Source: an uncultured Pseudomonadota bacterium (GTDB taxonomy: Bacteria; Pseudomonadota; Gammaproteobacteria; Burkholderiales; Usitatibacteraceae). Taken from it: 23,546 nucleotides of DNA. The notes below the pieces were generated by a model. That model searched no databases, was not told the DNA's origin, and saw nothing but the letters and a program-made list of their open reading frames with translations. Positions 14,429-22,050 of the stretch are shown in pieces. How positions within the stretch are numbered: the stretch's first letter is position 1; every line of letters begins with the position of its first letter. Location: positions 1-23,546 of the forward strand of contig CALEJW010000109.1 of assembly GCA_937898635.1 (NCBI GenBank). Reading direction: 5' to 3'. The position numbers were made by a program, and so were the translations under genes.

Positions 14429-16222
14429 CTACTTGCCCTCCACCTGCAGGATGGCGAGGAACGCCTCCTGCGGGATTTCCACGGAGCCGACCTGCTTCAT
14501 GCGCTTCTTGCCGGCCTTCTGCTTTTCCAGGAGCTTCTTCTTTCGCGTGATGTCGCCGCCGTAGCACTTGGCGAGCACGTTCTTCCGGAGCGCCGAGATG
14601 TTCTCCCGGGCGATGATGTTGGAGCCGATCGCCGCCTGCACGGCGACGTCGAACATCTGCCGCGGGATGAGCTTTCGCATGCGCGTGGCGAGCTCGCGGC
14701 CGCGGTAGACGGAGTTCTCGCGGTGCACGATGAGCGAGAGCGCGTCGACCTTCTCGCCGTTGATCTGGATGTCGAGCTTCACGAGGTCCCCCGCGCGGAA
14801 CTCGAGGAACTCGTAGTCCAGCGACGCGTAGCCGCGCGAGACGCTCTTCAGCCGGTCGAAGAAGTCCATCACCACCTCGTTCAGCGGCATGTCGTAGGTG
14901 AGGATCACCTGGCGGCCCACGTACTGCATGTTCACCTGGGTGCCGCGCTTCTGCGTGCAGAGCGTGAGCACCGGGCCCACGTACTCCTGCGGCATGATGA
15001 TGGTCGCGCGGATGATGGGCTCGCGGATCTCCTCGATCCTCGAGGCGTCCGGAAGCCGCGACGGGTTGTCGATGTCGATCACGGTGCCGTCGCGCAGCGC
15101 CACCTGGTACACCACGGTCGGGGCCGTGGTGATGAGCTCCATGTCGTACTCGCGCTCGAGCCGCTCCTGGACGATGTCCATGTGCAGGAGGCCGAGGAAG
15201 CCGCAGCGGAAGCCGAAGCCCAGGGCCTGGCTCGTCTCCGGCTCGAACCTCAGGCTCGAATCGTTGAGCTGCAGCTTCGTGAGCGCGTCGCGCAGCGCCT
15301 CGTACTGGTTCGACTCGATCGGGTAGAGGCCGGCGAAGACCTGCGGCTTGATCTCCTTGAAGCCCGGAAGCGCGGCGTCCGCGCGGCGGTCCACGTGCGT
15401 GACCGTGTCGCCGACCTTGGCGTCCTTGAGGTCCTTGATGCCCGCGATCACGAATCCCACGCCGCCGGCCGAAAGGCTCTCGCGGGCGACCGACTTGGGC
15501 GTGAAGACGCCCACCTGCTCGCACAGGTGCTGCGCGCCCGTGGCCATGAGCAGGATCCGGTCCTTGGGCTTGAGCACCCCGTCGACCACGCGCACCAGCA
15601 TCACCACGCCCACGTAGTTGTCGAACCAGGAGTCGATGATGAGGGCCTTGAGGGGGGCCTCGGGGTCCCCCACGGGCGGCGGGATCCTCGCGATCACGCC
15701 CTCGATCACGTCGTCCACGCCCTCCCCGGTCTTCGCGCTGCAGCGGATGGCATCCGTCGCGTCGATGCCGATCACGTCCTCGATCTCCTGGATCACGCGC
15801 TCGGGCTGGGCCGAGGGCAGGTCGATCTTGTTGAGCACCGGCACCACCTCGACGCCGAGCTCCGTGGCGGTGTAGCAGTTGGCCACCGTCTGGGCCTCGA
15901 CGCCCTGGGAGGCGTCCACCACCAGGAGCGCGCCCTCGCAGGCCGAGAGCGAGCGGCTCACCTCGTAGGAGAAGTCCACGTGGCCCGGGGTGTCGATCAG
16001 GTTCAGCCGGTACTCCTGCCCGTCGCGCGCCACGTAGGTGAGCGCCGCCGTCTGCGCCTTGATCGTGATGCCGCGCTCGCGCTCGAGGTCCATGGAGTCG
16101 AGGACCTGCACGTCCATCTCGCGCGTGGAAAGCCCCCCGGTCCGCTCGATGATGCGGTCGGCTAGCGTCGACTTGCCATGGTCGATGTGGGCGATGATGG
16201 AAAAGTTGCGGATGCGCTGCAT
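14429..16222 (-). CDS. lepA: Elongation factor 4 (LepA)
   Basis: This encodes 597 residues, the standard LepA length. LepA is a ribosome-associated GTPase related to EF-G, implicated in 30S assembly and elongation under stress. G1 is AHIDHGKSTL (11-20), G3 is DTPGHVDF (77-84) and G4 is NKID (131-134). The LepA-specific C-terminal domain, with SNIIARENISALRKNVLAKCYGGD and KKLLEKQKAGKKRMK, is complete. The ATG at 16222 lacks a recognisable ribosome-binding site; a paired REP-like repeat starts only 8 nt upstream. It is probably the first gene of the lepA-to-pgsA cluster, because a terminator-like hairpin separates it from the gene before. Confidence 0.97.
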   Translation of the reverse strand: MQRIRNFSIIAHIDHGKSTLADRIIERTGGLSTREMDVQVLDSMDLERERGITIKAQTAALTYVARDGQEYRLNLIDTPGHVDFSYEVSRSLSACEGALLVVDASQGVEAQTVANCYTATELGVEVVPVLNKIDLPSAQPERVIQEIEDVIGIDATDAIRCSAKTGEGVDDVIEGVIARIPPPVGDPEAPLKALIIDSWFDNYVGVVMLVRVVDGVLKPKDRILLMATGAQHLCEQVGVFTPKSVARESLSAGGVGFVIAGIKDLKDAKVGDTVTHVDRRADAALPGFKEIKPQVFAGLYPIESNQYEALRDALTKLQLNDSSLRFEPETSQALGFGFRCGFLGLLHMDIVQERLEREYDMELITTAPTVVYQVALRDGTVIDIDNPSRLPDASRIEEIREPIIRATIIMPQEYVGPVLTLCTQKRGTQVNMQYVGRQVILTYDMPLNEVVMDFFDRLKSVSRGYASLDYEFLEFRAGDLVKLDIQINGEKVDALSLIVHRENSVYRGRELATRMRKLIPRQMFDVAVQAAIGSNIIARENISALRKNVLAKCYGGDITRKKKLLEKQKAGKKRMKQVGSVEIPQEAFLAILQVEGK

Positions 16223-16230
16223 GGTCGGCC

Positions 16231-16286
16231 GAAAATGGGGACGCTCCCCTATTTCGTCACGGAAAAAGGGGAGCGTCCCCGTTTTC
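16231..16286. repeat. Paired inverted REP-like element (BIME-like) upstream of lepA
   Basis: Two 25-nt arms (16231-16255 and 16262-16286) are inverted copies with two mismatches, separated by GTCACG. Each arm contains the small palindrome GGGGA-CGC-TCCCC. This is the layout of paired REP sequences mobilised by REP-associated tyrosine transposases (family knowledge). No such transposase is in the window. A single related copy occurs at 8414-8434. Confidence 0.8.
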
Positions 16287-16295
16287 CATCAAGAC

Positions 16296-16320
16296 AAAGG
16301 GCACGACGCACGTGCCCTTT
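16296..16320 (-). terminator. Intrinsic terminator-like hairpin after the rpoE operon
   Basis: A perfect 10-bp stem, AAAGGGCACG (16296-16305) and CGTGCCCTTT (16311-16320), surrounds a 5-nt loop. On the minus strand it is followed by TTTGTCTT-like sequence, so it can end transcripts from the rpoE-mucD-glutaredoxin operon, 15 nt past the last stop codon. On the plus strand the T-run (TTTTT) is better, but no plus-strand gene reaches it. Confidence 0.65.
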
Positions 16321-16335
16321 TTGCAGCGCAATATT

Positions 16336-16581
16336 CTACTTGATCCCGGCCAGGCGCGCTTCGAGCGCCCCGGCGTCGAGGAAGTAGTGGCAGATCTCCT
16401 GCTCCCCGTCGAGGAGCACGGGCACCTTCTCCCCCCATTTCGCCTCCAGCGCGGGGTCCGCGTCGACGTCCACCACCTCCACCGCGAAGCCCAGGCGGGG
16501 GCGGAGCTTCTCGAGCTCCGCGATCATCGCCTGGCAGAGGTGGCAGTACGCCCGCGAGAGGACCGTGAGCCGGACGCTCAC
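16336..16581 (-). CDS. Glutaredoxin-like thiol-disulfide protein
   Basis: This encodes 81 residues. It is a small thioredoxin-fold protein with the active-site motif CHLC in VLSRAYCHLCQAMIAEL (Cys12 and Cys15), a VDVDADPAL strand region and the cis-proline segment KVPVLL. The ending ICHYFLDAGALEARLAG fits the glutaredoxin-like DUF836 group. There is no signal peptide, so it should act in the cytoplasm; its target is unknown. The GTG start at 16581 overlaps the mucD stop as GTGA, tying its translation to the envelope-stress protease. Genes of this type often sit between mucD and lepA in betaproteobacteria. Confidence 0.88.
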   Translation of the reverse strand: MSVRLTVLSRAYCHLCQAMIAELEKLRPRLGFAVEVVDVDADPALEAKWGEKVPVLLDGEQEICHYFLDAGALEARLAGIK

Positions 16582-18035
16582 TCCTCGGCCTTGAGCGTGA
16601 CGAAGCGGGTCCCGTTCTCGTCCCGGACCAGCAGCGCCACGGGCTTCTTCGGGTCGAGCTTCGCGAGCGCGTCGTTGTAGCCCTTCAAGTCCTTGATGTC
16701 GGTGTTGTTCACGCGCAGCACCACGTCGCCGGGCTGGATGCCCGCCGCGAGCGCGGCGCCGTCCACGGCCTCCACCGCGACGCCGCCCTGGATCTTGAGC
16801 GCCTTCTTCTGCTCGGCGCCCACCTCGGCGACCGCGAGCCCGAGCCGCCCGGGCTTCGCGGCCTCCTTCTTGGCGCCCCGCGAGGCCGTGCGCGTGGACT
16901 CCTCGTCCTTGAACTCGCCCACCGTCACCACGAGGTCGCGCATCTTGCCCGCGCGCCAGACGCCCAGCGTGATCTTCTGGCCGGGGCGCACCGCGCGCAC
17001 CGTGCGGGAAAGATCGGCGGAGCTCTCGACGGTCCGGCCGTCGAGCTTGAGGATCACGTCGCCCACCTCGACGCCCGCCTTGGACGCCGGGGAGTCCTCC
17101 TCCACGCTGCCCACGGCCGCGCCGTCGGTCCTCGCGAGCCCCAGGGAGTCGGCGAGGTCGCGCGTCACGTTCTGGATCGCCACGCCGATGCGCCCGCGCG
17201 TGACCTTGCCCGTCTTCTTGAGCTGGTCGATCACGTTGGTCGCGTAGTCGATGGGAATCGCGAAGGAAATGCCGGCGTAGCTCCCGGTGCGGGAGAAGAT
17301 CTGGGAGTTGATGCCGATCACCTCGCCCTTCAGGTTGAAGAGCGGTCCGCCGGAGTTGCCGGGGTTCACCGCCACGTCGGTCTGCAGGAAGGGCACGGCG
17401 TCGCTCGCGGTGGAATCGGCCGGGAGGTCGCGGCTCTTGGCCGAGAGGATCCCCGCGGTCACGGAGCTGGTGAAGCCGAAGGGAGAGCCGATCGCCACCA
17501 CCCACTCGCCCACGCGGGTCGCGGACGAGTCGCCGAGCTTCAGGAAGGGCAGGTTCGACGCCTCCACCTTCACGAGGGCCACGTCGGAGCGCTTGTCGGC
17601 GCCGATCACCTTCGCCTTCATCTCGCGCTTGTCGGTGAAGCGCACGTAGATCTCCTCGGCGTTGTCGATCACGTGCGCGTTGGTGACGATGTAGCCGTCG
17701 GCCGAGATCACGAAGCCCGAGCCCAGCCCGAAGGGGCGCAGCGGCGCCCGCGGCCCGCCCTTGCCGCCGCGGTCCTCGCGCCCGCGCGGGGCGCCGCGCT
17801 GGTCCGGCGGCATGAAGCGGCGGAAGAACTCGAACATCGGGTCGTCTTCCGAGAGCCCCGGGATCTGCGTGCGCTGGGCGCGCGCCTCGGTGCGGATGTT
17901 GACGACGGCCGGGCCGTGCTTCTCGACCAGGTCGGCGAAGCTCGGCAGCGCCGCGACCGGGGCCTGGGCCTGCGCCTGGGTGGCGGCGGCGAAAGCGAGC
18001 ACGGCGCCCGCGAGGAATGCTTTCAGGATCTGCAT
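16578..18035 (-). CDS. mucD: Do-family periplasmic serine endoprotease (MucD/DegP-like)
   Basis: This encodes 485 residues. It degrades or refolds misfolded envelope proteins in the periplasm. A signal peptide spans about 1-24 (LAGAVLAFAAATQAQAQA). The trypsin-like domain has His121 (TNAHVI), Asp151 (RSDVALVK) and Ser228 (NPGNSGGP), all in place. Two PDZ domains follow (about 280-370 and 390-480), with GRIGVAIQNV and GIQPGDVVLRVNN. A long basic, glycine-rich loop (78-102) precedes the first strand. The ATG at 18035 has AGAGG 7 nt upstream and lies 38 bp after mucB. As last protease gene of the rpoE operon it matches MucD in Pseudomonas by position. Confidence 0.95.
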   Translation of the reverse strand: MQILKAFLAGAVLAFAAATQAQAQAPVAALPSFADLVEKHGPAVVNIRTEARAQRTQIPGLSEDDPMFEFFRRFMPPDQRGAPRGREDRGGKGGPRAPLRPFGLGSGFVISADGYIVTNAHVIDNAEEIYVRFTDKREMKAKVIGADKRSDVALVKVEASNLPFLKLGDSSATRVGEWVVAIGSPFGFTSSVTAGILSAKSRDLPADSTASDAVPFLQTDVAVNPGNSGGPLFNLKGEVIGINSQIFSRTGSYAGISFAIPIDYATNVIDQLKKTGKVTRGRIGVAIQNVTRDLADSLGLARTDGAAVGSVEEDSPASKAGVEVGDVILKLDGRTVESSADLSRTVRAVRPGQKITLGVWRAGKMRDLVVTVGEFKDEESTRTASRGAKKEAAKPGRLGLAVAEVGAEQKKALKIQGGVAVEAVDGAALAAGIQPGDVVLRVNNTDIKDLKGYNDALAKLDPKKPVALLVRDENGTRFVTLKAEE

Positions 18036-18073
18036 GGAATTGCCTCTGCTCTTCTTGGAATGGAGTTGCGGTT

Positions 18074-19072
18074 CTAGCGCGCCGCGGCGGCGGTCTCGGC
18101 GCCGGAGCGCCGGGCCACGCTGCGGCCCACCTGTTGCGCCGCCTCGGGCGGCACTTCGCCCAGCACCGTGACGAGGTGCTCGCCCATCGGCATGCGGTAG
18201 ACGGAGAGGGCCCCGTCGGCGCTGGTGACCTCGGCGCTGCGCTGCGCGCCGGCGATCGGCTCGACGAAGACGCTCATCGTCGCGAGCCCGTCGCTCAGCA
18301 CGAGCTGGGTGACCGGCTGCGAGCGCTTCGGGAGGTGGCGCTGCATCTCGCTCACGAGCCGGAAGCCGCTCGGCGGGGCCTCGACGGCCCAGCCGGAGGC
18401 GCCCGGGGCGGGCTTGCCGGCGGCGGACTCTCCCTCGCGGCGCCAGCCCTTGCTCTGGGCGACGAAGGCGCTCTTCACCTCGCCGCGGGGGACGTCGCGG
18501 CCCATGCGCAGGTCCGTGAAGGCGTAGAGCTCGAGCACCTCGTTCTTCGGCCCGAGGGTCTTCGCGCGCAGGAGCAGGCCCGAGCCCACCTCCGCGCACA
18601 GGCGCTGCGCGTAGCGCAGCGCGTCCTTCGGGTCGAGGTGGATCCACTGGCAGTCCTGCCCGAGGACGCGCTCGATGTTGCCCAGCGCGACCTTGTAGTT
18701 CTGCGCGATGGCCTCCACGGGGCCGGCCACGATCGAGGGAAAGAAGCGCGCGCTCACGCGGCGGTCGTAGCGGATCGTCTTCGCGTCCGGGAAGTAGCAC
18801 TGGAGCTGGTCGTCGCGGCGGACGATCTCGCGGCGCGGGCCGTCGAGGGACTCGATGCGCTCGATCTCGGAACCGGCGAGGAAGACGTGCGTGATGCGCG
18901 AGGTCGCCGAGCGCTCGCCCTGCATGTGCATGATGGTGCCGGCGTAGGTGGCCTGGCGCGCCGAGTCGGCGGCGCGCTGGAGCCAGGTGAGCGGATCGAT
19001 GCCCGGGTCTGCGGCCACCGGGTGCGCCGCGAGGAGCGCGGCGAGCGCGGCGGCGGCGGACAGGCGGCTCAT
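18074..19072 (-). CDS. rseB: Sigma-E regulatory protein MucB/RseB
   Basis: This encodes 332 residues. RseB/MucB binds the periplasmic part of the anti-sigma factor and shields it from proteolysis until envelope damage is sensed. It has a signal peptide (LSAAAALAALLAAHPVAA, cut near 22). Typical blocks follow: DPLTWLQRAADSARQATYAGTIM, TSRITHVFLAGSEIERIESLDGP, REIVRRDDQLQCYFPD, and a C-terminal domain with GFRLVSEMQRHLP and VTQLVLSDGLATMSVFVE. The ATG at 19072 overlaps the rseA stop (ATGA). Confidence 0.95.
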   Translation of the reverse strand: MSRLSAAAALAALLAAHPVAADPGIDPLTWLQRAADSARQATYAGTIMHMQGERSATSRITHVFLAGSEIERIESLDGPRREIVRRDDQLQCYFPDAKTIRYDRRVSARFFPSIVAGPVEAIAQNYKVALGNIERVLGQDCQWIHLDPKDALRYAQRLCAEVGSGLLLRAKTLGPKNEVLELYAFTDLRMGRDVPRGEVKSAFVAQSKGWRREGESAAGKPAPGASGWAVEAPPSGFRLVSEMQRHLPKRSQPVTQLVLSDGLATMSVFVEPIAGAQRSAEVTSADGALSVYRMPMGEHLVTVLGEVPPEAAQQVGRSVARRSGAETAAAAR

Positions 19073-19563
19073 CGGCCGCCCGCGGCCTGTGCGGAGACCG
19101 ACTGGTAGAAGTCCGCGTTCGGAAGCTGGCGGTGGACCACCACGTACTCGTTCACGTTGTGCAGCGGCACGACCCGCGAGGCGACCACGGGCTGGGCTGC
19201 CGGGGCCGCCGCCGGGGCCTTGGCGACCACCGGGCCGCCGGGCGTGCCGCGGTCCTGGACGCCGATCCAGCCCACCACCGCCACCGTGGCGACGGAAGCG
19301 GCCGCGGCGAAGGCGACCCGCCCGGCCCGGGCCGGCAGCCGCCAGCGCGGCGCGAGCACCGTGGGCTCCTTCGCGATCGCGTCCATGATCCGGCGCGTGG
19401 AGGCGTCCGGCCGGGGCTCCTCGCCCCGGAGCGCTTCCCCGATCAGGTGATAGGCCTGCCACGTGCGCTTGAGCTCCTCGTCGCCGCAGCAGGTCCGGAT
19501 GGCGCGCCCGGCCTCGCGGGACTCGAGCTCGCCGTCCATCAGCAAAGAAATTTCCTGCGTCAT
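19069..19563 (-). CDS. rseA: Anti-sigma-E factor RseA/MucA
   Basis: This encodes 164 residues. The cytoplasmic N-terminal domain MTQEISLLMDGELESREAGR and ELKRTWQAYHLIGEALRGE matches the sigma-E-binding region of the RseA family. One membrane helix lies at about 82-101 (VAFAAAASVATVAVVGWIGV), and the periplasmic tail is rich in Ala/Pro before PLHNVNEYVVVHRQLPN. It holds sigma-E inactive at the inner membrane until regulated proteolysis. The ATG at 19563 has GAGG 7 nt upstream and lies 79 bp after rpoE; that gap shows nothing notable. Confidence 0.94.
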   Translation of the reverse strand: MTQEISLLMDGELESREAGRAIRTCCGDEELKRTWQAYHLIGEALRGEEPRPDASTRRIMDAIAKEPTVLAPRWRLPARAGRVAFAAAASVATVAVVGWIGVQDRGTPGGPVVAKAPAAAPAAQPVVASRVVPLHNVNEYVVVHRQLPNADFYQSVSAQAAGGR

Positions 19564-19642
19564 GATCCAACCTCGATAGTTGCCCGGGCGCGGCCTTTCG
19601 AGGCCCTTGCCGCCGGGTTCGTGCCCACCCTGCCGATTCTCG

Positions 19643-20242
19643 CTACCACCGCTGGTCCTTCGTCGTCCCGAGCTGCGGGCGCAGCCTCTCGGCCACCGCC
19701 TCGCGGGCACGGAAGATGCGCGAGCGCACCGTGCCGATCGGGCAGTCCATGATCTTCGCGATCTCCTCGTAGGAGAGGCCGTCGATCTCGCGCAGCGTGA
19801 TCGCGGTCCTCAACTCCTCGGGCAGCGCGTCGATCGCGTCGTTCACCGTCCTGCCTATCTGCTTGGACATCAGGACGTTCTCGGGCGTGTTGATGTCGCG
19901 CAAGCCCGTGGCGTCCTCGAAGCTCTCGGCCTCCTCGCTGTCGTAGCCGGTGGAGGTGGGCGCGCGGCGCCCCTGGGCGATGAGGTAGTTCTTCGCCGTG
20001 TTGATGCCGATCCGGTAGAGCCAGGTGTAGAACGCGCTGTCGCCGCGGAAGTTCGGCAGCGCCCGGTAGGCCTTCACGAAGGCCTCCTGCGCCACGTCCT
20101 CGATCTCGTTGGGATCGCGAATGATGCGCGACAGCAGCCGCTCGAGCTTGCGCTGGTACTTGATGACCAGCAGCTCGAAAGCCCGCTTCTCGCCCCGCTG
20201 GGCGCGCTCGACCAGCTGCTGGTCGACTTCCCGGTCGCTCAT
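19643..20242 (-). CDS. rpoE: RNA polymerase sigma factor RpoE (sigma-E/AlgU)
   Basis: This encodes 199 residues when started at the ATG at 20242 (MSDREVDQQLVERAQRGEKRAFELL), the typical RpoE length. Region 2 contains DPNEIEDVAQEAFVKAYRALPNFRGDSAFYTWLYRIGINTAKN. Region 4 contains LPEELRTAITLREIDGLSYEEIAKIMDCPIGTVRSRIFRAREAV, a helix-turn-helix for the -35 element. It directs transcription of envelope-stress genes. The frame is open further upstream, but that extension has no sigma-factor sequence and covers the promoter region. It diverges from nadB. Confidence 0.97.
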   Translation of the reverse strand: MSDREVDQQLVERAQRGEKRAFELLVIKYQRKLERLLSRIIRDPNEIEDVAQEAFVKAYRALPNFRGDSAFYTWLYRIGINTAKNYLIAQGRRAPTSTGYDSEEAESFEDATGLRDINTPENVLMSKQIGRTVNDAIDALPEELRTAITLREIDGLSYEEIAKIMDCPIGTVRSRIFRAREAVAERLRPQLGTTKDQRW

Positions 20243-20337
20243 CCGTCCCTGAATGGAATGTGTCGTGGTGCCGGCGACCATCCCGTGGGCCGCGCCCGCC
20301 GATGCCGGGGCGACGAAGGGTTTGCCGGTTTCCTGCG

Positions 20338-20347
20338 GTATTATAAA
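20338..20347. promoter_or_regulatory. AT-rich -10 island in the rpoE/nadB divergent region
   Basis: The 221-bp gap between rpoE and nadB holds one AT-rich core. On the minus strand it reads TATAAT (20345-20340), about 98 nt before the rpoE start. On the plus strand the same bases read TATTAT (20339-20344), about 120 nt before nadB. No good -35 match stands at 17 bp on either strand, and I found no clear sigma-E type (GGAACTT) promoter. I see nothing else of note in the gap. Confidence 0.35.
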
Positions 20348-20463
20348 CGTCAGGTTTTTCATCACCTTGTCGTGCGCATTCCCGCGACTATGGCCAACAG
20401 ACTGCCCTTCGCGCAATTAGTTCCTGTTCCGCCCCCGCCCCGCCGTCCCCCCGGGAAGCCTTC

Positions 20464-22050
20464 TTGAGCCAATTCGACGTCCTCGTGATCGGCAGCGGCC
20501 TCGCCGGACTGTCCGCCGCGCTGCGCCTGGCGGATGCCCGCAAGGTCGCCCTCGTCACCAAGCGGGAACTCCTCGAAGGCGCCTCTGCCTACGCACAAGG
20601 GGGCATCGCCGCGGTGCTCGACAGCACCGATTCCCTCGAGAACCACGTCCGGGACACGCACGTGGCCGGCGCCGGATTGTGCCACGACGACGCGGTGCGC
20701 TTCGTGGTCGAGCGGGGCAGCCGCGCCATCGGCTGGCTCGTGGACCAGGGCGTGCCTTTCACCCGCGAGAACGGCGGCCCGGAGGGCCTGCACCTGCACC
20801 GGGAGGGCGGGCACAGCCACCGGCGCATCGCCCACGCCGCGGACGCCACGGGCAACGCCGTGCAGCGCACCCTCGTGGAGAAGGCCCGGGCCCACCCGAA
20901 CATCGAGATCCTCGAGTGGCACCTCGCCATCGACCTCGTCACCGGCCGCAAGCTCGGCCTCGACGACGGGCGCTGCCACGGCGCCTACGTGCTGGACCTG
21001 CTCGAGGGCCGGGTCCGGACGATCTCGGCGCGGGCCACCATCCTCGCCGCCGGCGGCACGGGCAAGGTCTACCTCTACACGACCAACCCCGACACCGCCA
21101 CGGGCGACGGCGTGGCCATGGGCTGGCGCGCCGGCTGCCCGGTGGCCAACATGGAGTTCATCCAGTTCCACCCCACCTGCCTCTACCATCCCCACGCCAA
21201 GAGCTTCCTCATCTCGGAGGCCGTGCGCGGCGAGGGCGGGCTCCTGATGCTCCCCGGGGGCGAGCGCTTCATGCCGCGCCACGACGAGCGCGCCGAGCTG
21301 GCACCGCGCGACGTGGTCGCCCGCGCGATCGACTTCGAGATGAAGAAGCGCGGCCTGGACTGCGTGTACCTCGACATCTCGCACAAGGGCGAGGCCTTCG
21401 TGCGCGAGCACTTCCCCAACATCCACGCCAAGTGCCTCGCCTTCGGCATCGACATCGCGAAGCAGCCCATCCCCGTGGTGCCCGCGGCCCACTACTCCTG
21501 CGGCGGGCTGCAGGCGGACCTCGCGGGCCGCACGCGCGTGGCGGGCCTGTACGCCCTGGGCGAGGTCGCCTGCACGGGCCTGCACGGCGCCAACCGCCTG
21601 GCCTCCAACTCGCTCCTGGAGTGCGTGGTCTTCGCCGAGGCCGCGGCCGCGGACATCCTCGCCACCCCCGCCGCCCCCACCCCGGCGCTGCCGCAGTGGG
21701 ACGAGAGCCGGGTCACCGACGCCGACGAGGAAGTGGTCATCGCCCACAACTGGGACGAGCTTCGCCGCAGCATGTGGAGCTACGTGGGGATCGTGCGCAC
21801 CAACAAGCGCCTGGAGCGCGCGCTGCACCGCATCCGGCTCCTGCAGGAGGAGATCCACGAGTTCTACTCGAACTTCCGCGTCTCCAACGACCTGATCGAG
21901 CTGCGGAACCTCGTGCTCACGGCCGAGCTCATCGTGCGCTCGGCGATGGCGCGCAAGGAGAGCCGCGGCCTGCACTTCAGCAGCGACTGGCCCGGCACGC
22001 TGCCGGAAGCGCGCGACACCGTGCTCGATCCCCGCGACCCGTTCCCGTGA
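20464..22050 (+). CDS. nadB: L-aspartate oxidase
   Basis: This encodes 528 residues. NadB oxidises L-aspartate to iminoaspartate, the first step of de novo NAD synthesis, using FAD. The dinucleotide-binding motif GSGLAGLSAALRLADARK starts at residue 10. Also present are LEGASAYAQGGIAAV, EFIQFHPTCLY, HYSCGGLQADLAGRT, and GLYALGEVACTGLHGANRLA. The C-terminal helical domain ends near HFSSDWPGTLPEARDTVL. The start is TTG at 20464, the only one that gives the normal N-terminus; GGGAAG lies 5 nt before it. The gene diverges from rpoE, a conserved arrangement, and its stop overlaps the next gene as GTGA. Confidence 0.96.
   Translation: MSQFDVLVIGSGLAGLSAALRLADARKVALVTKRELLEGASAYAQGGIAAVLDSTDSLENHVRDTHVAGAGLCHDDAVRFVVERGSRAIGWLVDQGVPFTRENGGPEGLHLHREGGHSHRRIAHAADATGNAVQRTLVEKARAHPNIEILEWHLAIDLVTGRKLGLDDGRCHGAYVLDLLEGRVRTISARATILAAGGTGKVYLYTTNPDTATGDGVAMGWRAGCPVANMEFIQFHPTCLYHPHAKSFLISEAVRGEGGLLMLPGGERFMPRHDERAELAPRDVVARAIDFEMKKRGLDCVYLDISHKGEAFVREHFPNIHAKCLAFGIDIAKQPIPVVPAAHYSCGGLQADLAGRTRVAGLYALGEVACTGLHGANRLASNSLLECVVFAEAAAADILATPAAPTPALPQWDESRVTDADEEVVIAHNWDELRRSMWSYVGIVRTNKRLERALHRIRLLQEEIHEFYSNFRVSNDLIELRNLVLTAELIVRSAMARKESRGLHFSSDWPGTLPEARDTVLDPRDPFP

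Noticed and set aside
13328..16165. A very long plus-strand open frame (about 945 codons) opposite lepA and lepB
   Set aside because: It is antisense to two well-recognised genes, is full of His/Arg/Asp-rich low-complexity sequence and shows no domain. Such frames are expected in GC-rich DNA with strong codon bias.
20243..20416. N-terminal extension of RpoE (58 extra codons starting MREGQSVGHS)
   Set aside because: The extension has no sigma-factor homology, covers the likely promoter, and the ATG at 20242 gives the standard 199 residues.
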